Shown piece after piece: positions 1 through 5,469 of a DNA stretch of 6,674 bases. The stretch's first letter is position 1. The number at the start of each line of letters is the position of its first letter. Under the pieces are notes generated by a model. It saw only the letters and a list, made by a program, of their open reading frames with translations, was not told the DNA's origin and did no database searches. A program made the translations under genes and the position numbers. This DNA comes from an uncultured Bacillota bacterium (lineage in GTDB: Bacteria > Bacillota_I > Bacilli_A > RF39 > UBA660): positions 1-6,674 of the forward strand of contig CAMENK010000037.1 of assembly GCA_945928335.1 (NCBI GenBank). Reading direction: 5' to 3'.

Positions 1-1
1 T

Positions 2-1189
2 ATGAGTAGAATAGGAACAATAGCAAGAGGAATAAGAACTGGGGTAATTAAAGAAGGAGATAATTTAACTGAAATAGTTGTTAATAGTGTATTAGAAGCT
101 TCAAAAGAAGGTAATTTTGAATTACAAGACAAAGATATTGTAGCTATTACCGAGGCAGTAGTAGGAATAAGTCAAGGTAATTATGTAACAGTTGATGAAA
201 TAGCTACTGATGTTAAAAATAAATTTAATACAAATCACATAGGAATAGTATATCCAATACTTAGTAGAAATAGATTTGCAGTTTTATTGAGTGCATTTGC
301 AAGAAGTATGGATAAAATAACAATGCTACTTAGTTATCCAAGCGATGAAGTAGGAAATGACATAATGGATAAAGATAAATTAAGAGAAAGTGGAATTCCA
401 ATGAATAATTATGTAATAAGTGAAGATGAATATGAAAACAAATTTGGTGACTTTAAACATATATTTACTGGTGTTAATATGGTAGATTTCTATAGAGATT
501 TAGCTAAAAAAGAAAATTGTGAAATAGAATTTGTATTTTCAAATAATCCAGAAACTATATTAAATTATACTAAAAATGTATTATGTGCTGATATACATAC
601 AAGAGAATATACTAAGAAAATAATTAAGAAAAATGGTGGTAACATTGTTTTAGGTCTTGATGATATTATGACTTCAAGTATTAATGGAAGTGGATATAAT
701 AGTGAATACGGTTTGCTAGGTAGTAATAGATCTACAGAAGAAAAAGTAAAATTATTTCCTAGTAATTCTCAAGAATTAGTTGAAAATATACAAAAAATTT
801 TCAAAGAAAGAACTGGTAAGACAATTGAAGTAATGGTATATGGTGATGGTGCTTTTAAAGATCCAGTTGGAAAGATTTGGGAACTAGCTGATCCAGTAGT
901 AAGCCCAGGATTTACTAGTGGTCTTATTGGAAGTCCAAATGAAATTAAACTAAAATATATTTCTGACAATAAATTTGCTAATCTAAGAGGAGAAGAACTT
1001 AATGAAGCTATAAAGAAAGAAATAAAAGAAAAACAAGCAGACTTAAAAGGAACAATAATAACTCAAGGAACTACTCCAAGAAGATATACAGATTTAATTG
1101 GCTCACTTTGCGATTTAACAAGTGGAAGTGGAGATAAAGGAACTCCAGTTGTACTAATACAAAATTACTTTAAAAATTATTCAGACTAA
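2..1189 (+). CDS. CofE-like F420-0:gamma-glutamyl ligase family protein
   Basis: A 395-residue protein of the coenzyme F420-0:L-glutamate ligase family (F420_ligase fold). In methanogens and actinobacteria this family adds glutamate to F420-0 using GTP. The N-terminus shows the family pattern: GIRTGVIKEGDNLTEIV (about 10-26), then LQDKDIVAITEAVVGISQGN (41-60), the segment where family members usually read 'D(I/V)xxxTEAVV'. The C-terminal half carries GDGAFKDPVGKIWELADP (281-298), and TTPRRYTDLIGSLCDLTSGSGDKGTPVV (357-384) is typical of the long Bacillota form. The ATG is at base 2, so its ribosome binding site lies outside the window; the start is accepted because homologues begin just before the 'GT(I/V)xRGIR' segment. 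No other F420 gene is present, and low-GC Gram-positives are not generally known to make F420, so the true substrate is unknown. The family call is firm; the activity is inference. It ends at a shared terminator facing the next operon. Confidence 0.8.
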   Translation: MSRIGTIARGIRTGVIKEGDNLTEIVVNSVLEASKEGNFELQDKDIVAITEAVVGISQGNYVTVDEIATDVKNKFNTNHIGIVYPILSRNRFAVLLSAFARSMDKITMLLSYPSDEVGNDIMDKDKLRESGIPMNNYVISEDEYENKFGDFKHIFTGVNMVDFYRDLAKKENCEIEFVFSNNPETILNYTKNVLCADIHTREYTKKIIKKNGGNIVLGLDDIMTSSINGSGYNSEYGLLGSNRSTEEKVKLFPSNSQELVENIQKIFKERTGKTIEVMVYGDGAFKDPVGKIWELADPVVSPGFTSGLIGSPNEIKLKYISDNKFANLRGEELNEAIKKEIKEKQADLKGTIITQGTTPRRYTDLIGSLCDLTSGSGDKGTPVVLIQNYFKNYSD

Positions 1190-1216
1190 AAAATGAGATT
1201 TTACTCTCATTTTTTT
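1188..1216. terminator. Bidirectional terminator between convergent genes
   Basis: An 11-bp stem (AAAAAATGAGA at 1188-1198 with TCTCATTTTTT at 1205-1215) closes a 6-base loop. It is followed by T residues on the + strand and, because the left arm begins with an A run, also by a T run on the minus strand. It therefore serves both the CofE-like gene (+) and the glycosyltransferase (-). It overlaps both stop codons: the + TAA at 1187-1189 and the - TGA at 1209-1207. Confidence 0.85.
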
Positions 1217-2259
1217 AATAACTTTTTAGTTAAATCATATATAATTTTACAAGAATCATAATTATTTAATTTTTTTAGTCTATTTTGTATAGAATTAGTA
1301 ATAAATTTATAATTTAAAGATATTCTTACTTTTTTGACTAAATCCAAAGGTGTAGTTGCTTTAAAAGATAAGTGATTCTTTACCATGAACTTTAAATTTT
1401 TTCTTTCCTCAATACTTATCCCTGGTAAAAGAATAGAAGGCTTTTTAAAATTCATACATTCAATTAATGTACTAGTCCCTGGTTTAGTAATAATAACATC
1501 ACTTATATTAAATAGATTATAAATTTCCTTAATATATCCAAGTACAAGAACATTTTTAATATTATTTTCAAAAACATATTCTTCACATTTAGTCATTAAA
1601 GACTTATTTTTACCAGAAATAAATATTATATTTATTTCAAAATTCTTTTTAACTAAAGCTTTAAAATATTCATATATATAATCATGTCCATTAGCAATCA
1701 TTAAATAAATAGGTTTATCAGTTTCTAAACTATACTTCTTTAAAGTCAAGCCTTTCTCCTCAATATTTAAATTATCCAAAGAAAAAGTAGGAGTTCCAGC
1801 AACTATAATTTTTCTATTGCTAATATTTTTCTTTAACAACTTATTTTTCATTACTTTATTATTTACAATATAATAATCAGCATTTGATAAATTAGCATTA
1901 AAATGATCTAAAGATATTTCACATAAAATACTAATTACTTTAGTTTTTATTAAATTTATATTATTATAATAACTAATTAAATAATCGATATAATAATTAG
2001 TAGATATAACTAAATCGGGATTAAAATCTCTAAGATAATTTTTAATATTTGAATCACTTAATTTAAGGCTAGTCTTGCTAAATATTTTTTTCTTAAGCAT
2101 TAATTTTTTAAAATTTGTATTAACATCAAAACATGATGAAAAATCTATTACTTCAACATAAAAATCCTTACTATTTGAATAATAATTAAATAGTTCAAAA
2201 GCAACTCTTTTTTCTTCACTTTTAGAATTAGTATAACCTATAATAATATTCTTCTTCAT
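1207..2259 (-). CDS. GT28-family glycosyltransferase (MurG/UgtP-like)
   Basis: A 350-residue GT-B fold glycosyltransferase resembling the MurG / diacylglycerol glucosyltransferase group. The clearest marks are in the C-terminal nucleotide-sugar domain: VLGYIKEIYNLFNISDVIITKPGTSTLIECMNFKKPSILLP (about 239-279), where KPGTSTLIE matches the 'KPGG.T..E' donor-binding motif of UgtP and MurG, followed by EERKN (284-288). The N-terminal domain contains PDLVISTNYY (81-90) and NADYYIVNNKVMKNKL (127-141), family-like positions. The glycine-rich 'GxGH' motif usually near the N-terminus is replaced by GYTNSKSEEKR, so the acceptor may differ. No signal peptide or membrane helix is evident; such enzymes work at the inner membrane face. 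The ATG at 2259 has GGAG five bases upstream and lies 25 bases after the preceding gene, so the two form one operon. By family it transfers a sugar from UDP-sugar, probably to a lipid; the acceptor here is not proven. The stop is TGA, followed two codons later by TAA. Confidence 0.7.
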   Translation of the reverse strand: MKKNIIIGYTNSKSEEKRVAFELFNYYSNSKDFYVEVIDFSSCFDVNTNFKKLMLKKKIFSKTSLKLSDSNIKNYLRDFNPDLVISTNYYIDYLISYYNNINLIKTKVISILCEISLDHFNANLSNADYYIVNNKVMKNKLLKKNISNRKIIVAGTPTFSLDNLNIEEKGLTLKKYSLETDKPIYLMIANGHDYIYEYFKALVKKNFEINIIFISGKNKSLMTKCEEYVFENNIKNVLVLGYIKEIYNLFNISDVIITKPGTSTLIECMNFKKPSILLPGISIEERKNLKFMVKNHLSFKATTPLDLVKKVRISLNYKFITNSIQNRLKKLNNYDSCKIIYDLTKKLLKK

Positions 2260-2284
2260 ATTTTCTCCAACTATAATTATACAA

Positions 2285-3211
2285 CTATTTTCTTAAAGAT
2301 AATACTGAATCTTTAAAATTTTCTTCATCATGAAATATACCATGTATTCCTTTAAAAGACTCAAATTTAATTTTTTCATTCTCAAAAACACTTCTAACAT
2401 AATTTAAATGATGAATAGGATCCCAATAATAATGCGCTTTTGTTTTTTCATTCATATCATATAAATATGCAAAATACATTATAGAATCATCACTCATAAA
2501 TTGTTTAAGTTTTAAAAGATTATCTCTAAATAAATATAATGAGTATTGATAATCCTTTAAATAATGAGAAATATTAGAAAGATAAATAGTATCGTATTTT
2601 TTTGTAAGTTTACTAGGTATACTTAATAAGTCACTTTCAATAAATGTAGGATTAAATTCTTTAATAATTCCTTTTAAAATATAATAATTTTTTTCATCTA
2701 AATAATTATTAAGCTTAGAAACAATTCTATAAGGATATTCATCATCAATAAATAATCTCTGTCTAATATGTTTAGATTTGAATACATTAAAAAGATAACT
2801 CCAAAATTCTAAAGATTCGATATTTAAATCCTTAGAAATAGTAGAGAAAACTGAACTATCTAATGAAGTAGGATTTTTATAAAACGTTTTAGGATAATGA
2901 CAATAACAAAAGAATTTTAAAAATTCATCTAACTCTAAATTTATAATAGCAGCTTTCTTTAAATCAAAAAAATACTTAGTAAAAGGATTTATATCAAAAA
3001 TAGTTACTTCCTTAGCACCCATTAAAAATGCATTGATAGCTTGATCTCCTGAACTACCTACAGTTAATATACTTCTATTTTTAATTTCTTCTTCTTTAAA
3101 ATAACCAGAAATATTTTCAGTAGTAAAAGGATAAAGCCTATCAAAATGCTCCAAAATATTACCTACATTACATATATAATTAGCATACTTCTTAGACTCA
3201 TTTAATGTCAT
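2285..3211 (-). CDS. DUF3419/BtaA-like SAM-dependent transferase
   Basis: A 308-residue cytoplasmic protein that looks like the DUF3419 family, whose characterised member BtaA moves the 3-amino-3-carboxypropyl group of S-adenosylmethionine onto diacylglycerol, the first step of betaine-lipid synthesis. The SAM-binding core is visible: ILTVGSSGDQAINAFLMGAKEVTIFDINP (48-76), with the acidic residue D73 ending strand 2, then FDLKKAAIINLELDEFLKFF (82-101), which parallels the BtaA 'L..K..AI..L...EFL.F' helix. Later, SDLLSIPSKLTKKYDTIYLSNISHYL (193-218) fits the motif IV region. The chosen start is the ATG at 3211: AAAGGAAG (3219-3226) sits seven bases upstream. A TTG codon at 3229 in the same frame would add six residues but would place the ribosome site inside the gene. 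BtaA proteins are usually longer (around 380-420 residues), and no BtaB-type N-methyltransferase follows; a glycosyltransferase does. A generic SAM methyltransferase is the main alternative. The stop is TAG. Confidence 0.6.
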   Translation of the reverse strand: MTLNESKKYANYICNVGNILEHFDRLYPFTTENISGYFKEEEIKNRSILTVGSSGDQAINAFLMGAKEVTIFDINPFTKYFFDLKKAAIINLELDEFLKFFCYCHYPKTFYKNPTSLDSSVFSTISKDLNIESLEFWSYLFNVFKSKHIRQRLFIDDEYPYRIVSKLNNYLDEKNYYILKGIIKEFNPTFIESDLLSIPSKLTKKYDTIYLSNISHYLKDYQYSLYLFRDNLLKLKQFMSDDSIMYFAYLYDMNEKTKAHYYWDPIHHLNYVRSVFENEKIKFESFKGIHGIFHDEENFKDSVLSLRK

Positions 3212-3237
3212 TAAATTTCTTCCTTTCAAAAGTATAA

Positions 3238-3302
3238 AATATTATATAATAGAAGAGTAAAAATATCAAATAATAAAAATATCTTCTATAATATTATATA
3301 AT
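3238..3302. repeat. 13-bp direct repeat pair flanking the operon promoter
   Basis: AATATTATATAAT occurs at 3238-3250 and again at 3290-3302, 52 bp apart (about five helical turns). The first copy contains the operon's -10 box; the second lies upstream of the -35 box and contains another minus-strand TATAAT (3298-3293). Between them is an 8-bp inverted repeat, ATAGAAGA (3249-3256) and TCTTCTAT (3282-3289), enclosing the -35 box. The repeats are there to see; a regulatory role is inference, since AT-rich DNA produces such matches by chance. Confidence 0.4.
3241..3269 (-). promoter_or_regulatory. Near-consensus promoter of the DUF3419-GT28 operon
   Basis: On the minus strand TTGATA (3269-3264) is followed by exactly 17 bases and TATAAT (3246-3241). 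A transcript would begin near 3234, leaving about 23 untranslated bases before the ATG at 3211, just enough to hold the AAAGGAAG ribosome site. Confidence 0.75.
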
Positions 3303-3410
3303 TTTTAGAAATAAATATTTATTAAACAACATAAAAAGCCATTTTAAATTTTACTCGAATGTTTGGGGTTATTTAGAAGGTCATATAGTAAATTATATAT
3401 ATGTAATTTA
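3303..3410. other. Intergenic spacer with no gene recognised
   Basis: Roughly 110 bases lie between the operon's upstream region and the tRNA terminator. Neither strand has an open frame of useful length. It holds a 14-bp AT palindrome (AATAAATATTTATT, 3310-3323), an imperfect AT inverted repeat (3390-3409), and one block that is less AT-rich than its surroundings, with GTTTGGGGTT at 3361-3370. Confidence 0.5.
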
Positions 3411-3450
3411 AAAATAAAAAAACTCGCAATCTATATTTCTGATGTGCGAG
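3411..3450 (-). terminator. Terminator of the tRNA-Met gene
   Basis: Read on the minus strand, CTCGCA (3450-3445) pairs with TGCGAG (3428-3423), and inside it ATC pairs with GAT across one bulged C, closing a 9-base loop. Seven T residues follow (3422-3416), then A and four more T. It starts 12 bases past the tRNA CCA end. Confidence 0.85.
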
Positions 3451-3462
3451 GATAAATCTTAA

Positions 3463-3539
3463 TGGTAGCGACGCTCGGAATCGAACCGAGAACCTCACGG
3501 GTATGAACCGTGCGCTCTAGCCAGTTGAGCTACATCGCC
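3463..3539 (-). tRNA. tRNA-Met (CAT), elongator type
   Basis: A complete 77-base cloverleaf with an encoded CCA end. The acceptor stem GGCGATG pairs with CGTCGCT (G-T closing pair at 1-72, one internal wobble). The D arm is GCTC/GAGC, and the anticodon stem CACGG/CCGTG carries loop TTCATAC with anticodon CAT (3505-3503). The T arm is CTCGG-TTCGATT-CCGAG. The first pair is a wobble rather than the C-A mismatch of an initiator, and the anticodon stem lacks three consecutive G-C pairs of the GGG/CCC type, so this is not tRNA-fMet. It closely resembles the Bacillus elongator tRNA-Met as I recall it. A tRNA-Ile2 read through lysidine modification is the remaining alternative and is less likely. 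Confidence 0.95.
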
Positions 3540-3554
3540 ATCGAAAACAAATAA

Positions 3555-3583
3555 ATAATATCAAAAAAAAATTAGCTAGTCAA
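3555..3583 (-). promoter_or_regulatory. Promoter of tRNA-Met
   Basis: On the minus strand TTGACT (3583-3578) is separated by exactly 17 bases from TATTAT (3560-3555). The spacer contains a run of nine T residues. The transcript should begin around 3548, about nine bases before the mature tRNA, so this tRNA is transcribed alone. Confidence 0.8.
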
Positions 3584-3633
3584 GACTTTGAACACATTTT
3601 TAATTTAAAATACTTTATTAAAATAAAAAAATA

Positions 3634-3655
3634 TGTTATTCTATATATAGAATAA
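3634..3655 (+). promoter_or_regulatory. Extended -10 promoter and 20-bp palindrome upstream of the HerA-like gene
   Basis: TGTTATTCT (3634-3642) fits an extended -10 (TGn plus TATTCT, four of six matches); TTTATT at 3614-3619 is a weak -35 at 17-bp spacing. Overlapping it, 3636-3655 is a perfect 20-bp palindrome (TTATTCTATA and its mirror complement) that ends one base before the ribosome site. This is where a repressor operator would be expected, but the sequence is almost all A and T, so this reading is tentative. Confidence 0.45.
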
Positions 3656-3667
3656 AGGGTGTTAGAA

Positions 3668-5404
3668 ATGTTTGGAAAAATATTAGAAATTGATGAAAAA
3701 AATGTAACTATAGAAAATTTAAAAAAAGAAACACATTCAGAATTTATGAATTGTCATATAATTTTTGAAGAACCTAGTAAAAAAACAGTAGGCGAAATTG
3801 TTAAAATGGATGACAATATCATAAATGTTCTTTTGATTGGTGAAATTGAAAACAATGTATTTTCTGCAGGTGTTGTTAAAAAACCTGCCACTAATGCTTT
3901 GGTAAGAATAATAAATGTTGGGGAACTAGAACTTATTATAGGTAAAAACTCTCAGAGTAAAGATTCGTTAATAATAGGAAAATCAGCAGTATATAAAACT
4001 TTTAATGTATCTATACCAATAAACTCATTCTTTGCTAATCACTCATGCATAATAGGTAATACGGGAAGTGGTAAATCATGTGGTGTATCTAGAATATTAG
4101 AAAATTTATTTATACAAAGTATCTATAAACCTAAAAATGCTCATTTTGTGTTATTTGATGCCTATGGTGAATATAAAGACTCATTTGCAAAATTAAATCA
4201 AATAGAAGGACTTGGCTTTAAAAAATATACTACTAAAGTAGTAGAAGAAGATGAAATATTACTTAAAATACCACCTTATCTATTGGGAGCAGATGACCTG
4301 GCAATATTATTATCTGCAACAGATTCAACGCAAATTCCGGTTTTAGAAAAAACATTAAAATTAGTATATATATTTACTAGTACAGATGAAAAAATGAAAG
4401 AATATAAAAATGATATAATTGCAAAATGTTTGCTTGATGTATTAACAAGTGGTAAAAGTGGTAGTCAAATGAGAGATCAAATAATTGCAATATTATCACA
4501 TTATAATACAGAAGATTTAAACCTAGAATCTATTATTAGACAACCAGGGTATGATAGAACATTAAAACAATGCCTACTAATAGATGAACAAGGAAAAATG
4601 AATGCAATATTATTAGTTACTGAATTCTTACATCAATTTGAGAAAGTAAATTTAGATAATATAGTAATGGGAGAAGGATTTGTTTATACATTAAATGATT
4701 TATATTATGCATTGGAATTTGCTTTAATAAGTGAAGGAACATTAAATAGTAATAATCAATATGATAAAAATAATATCCTTAAAACTAGATTACAAACTAT
4801 AATAAACTCTGATGATAAGGAAATATTTGAAATAAATGAGTATCTAGATAGAGATAGTTACATAGAAAAACTATTTGACAAAGCTTCTCTAATAGATATA
4901 AATCTAAGTCATTTAGATGATAGATTCGCAAAAATAATAACTAAACTAGTATCTAAAATCTTATTTACTTATACTACAAGACTAAAATTAAGAGGAAGTT
5001 TCAGTATTAACATAATTCTTGAAGAAGCTCATAGATATGTACAAAATGATAATGATGTAAACATAATAGGATATAATATATTTGATAGAATAACTAAAGA
5101 AGGAAGAAAATATGGAACAATGTTAACATTTATTACTCAAAGACCTAGTGAATTATCAACAACTGCGATTAGCCAATGCTCTAACTTTATAGTATTTAGA
5201 TTATATCATCCTAAAGATTTTGAAATAGTTAAGAATCTAAGTACTAATGTTAACAATGAGACTTTAGAAAAAGTAAAAAGTCTAAATCCAGGAACAGCTT
5301 TAGTATTTGGAACAGGTTTTAAAATTCCACTTTTAGCAAAATTTGAACTTCCAACCATAATGCCAGAAAGTACTAGTGTAGATTTAGAAAAAATATGGTA
5401 TTAA
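3668..5404 (+). CDS. HerA/DUF87-type hexameric ATPase
   Basis: A 578-residue protein of the HerA/FtsK P-loop superfamily. An N-terminal beta-rich region (about 1-115) fits a HAS-barrel. The ATPase core has Walker A GNTGSGKS (130-137), FVLFDAYGEY (160-169) in the usual HerA 'hFD.hGEY' place, Walker B NIILEEAHRYV (448-458) with the acidic pair E452-E453, the EGRKYG segment (478-483), which is a likely arginine-finger region, and TFITQRPSELS (487-497) as the sensor strand. A helical insert occupies about 200-400, as in relatives. HerA proteins form DNA-translocating hexamers; archaeal ones work with NurA nuclease in end resection, and some bacterial ones pair with Sir2 or nuclease partners against phage. 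No partner gene lies here: tRNA-Met is upstream and trpS downstream. The ATG at 3668 is preferred because AAAGGG ends eight bases upstream; the in-frame GTG at 3659 would overlap that site. Family firm, cellular role unknown. Confidence 0.85.
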   Translation: MFGKILEIDEKNVTIENLKKETHSEFMNCHIIFEEPSKKTVGEIVKMDDNIINVLLIGEIENNVFSAGVVKKPATNALVRIINVGELELIIGKNSQSKDSLIIGKSAVYKTFNVSIPINSFFANHSCIIGNTGSGKSCGVSRILENLFIQSIYKPKNAHFVLFDAYGEYKDSFAKLNQIEGLGFKKYTTKVVEEDEILLKIPPYLLGADDLAILLSATDSTQIPVLEKTLKLVYIFTSTDEKMKEYKNDIIAKCLLDVLTSGKSGSQMRDQIIAILSHYNTEDLNLESIIRQPGYDRTLKQCLLIDEQGKMNAILLVTEFLHQFEKVNLDNIVMGEGFVYTLNDLYYALEFALISEGTLNSNNQYDKNNILKTRLQTIINSDDKEIFEINEYLDRDSYIEKLFDKASLIDINLSHLDDRFAKIITKLVSKILFTYTTRLKLRGSFSINIILEEAHRYVQNDNDVNIIGYNIFDRITKEGRKYGTMLTFITQRPSELSTTAISQCSNFIVFRLYHPKDFEIVKNLSTNVNNETLEKVKSLNPGTALVFGTGFKIPLLAKFELPTIMPESTSVDLEKIWY

Positions 5405-5405
5405 T

Positions 5406-5429
5406 ATGATACTTTAGGTATCATTTTTT
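5406..5429 (+). terminator. Terminator after the HerA-like gene
   Basis: ATGATAC (5406-5412) pairs with GTATCAT (5418-5424) around a 5-base loop, followed by a T run to 5429. It starts one base after the gene's stop codon and separates it from trpS. Confidence 0.8.
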
Positions 5430-5438
5430 CTTTAAAAT

Positions 5439-5447
5439 TGATATAAT
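5439..5447 (+). promoter_or_regulatory. Extended -10 promoter of trpS
   Basis: TGATATAAT (5439-5447) is a full extended -10 box (TGn followed by TATAAT). No good -35 sits at 16-18 bp, where the preceding terminator lies, which is common for extended -10 promoters. Transcription would start near 5454, leaving a leader of only about 16 bases: too short for a T-box or other riboswitch. Confidence 0.65.
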
Positions 5448-5469
5448 TAAAACGAGCGAGGTATATAAA

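Noticed and set aside
769..969. Open frame of 66 codons on the minus strand inside the CofE-like gene
   Set aside because: It lies wholly within a well-supported gene, has no family features, and is a shadow of the AT-rich coding sequence.
2260..2284. TATAAT (2281-2276, minus) between the two operon genes as an internal promoter
   Set aside because: No -35 at suitable spacing and no correct TGn extension; simple co-transcription explains the pair.
3212..3229. Alternative TTG start adding six residues to the DUF3419-like protein
   Set aside because: The AAAGGAAG ribosome site would fall inside the coding region; the ATG at 3211 is correctly spaced from it.
3390..3409. AT-rich inverted repeat as a terminator or RNA structure
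   Set aside because: Arms of only six A/T pairs around an 8-base loop; too weak, and expected by chance at this composition.
3463..3489. tRNA-Met 3' end as an attachment site for an integrated element
   Set aside because: No second copy of the tRNA 3' end was seen near 1190-1220 or elsewhere in the window, and no integrase is present.
3659..3667. Alternative GTG start for the HerA-like protein
   Set aside because: It overlaps the AAAGGGTG ribosome site, which is properly placed for the ATG at 3668.
3668..5404. HerA-like gene as part of an antiphage defence system
   Set aside because: No effector, nuclease or Sir2 gene next to it; neighbours are tRNA-Met and trpS, both housekeeping. Kept only as an open question.
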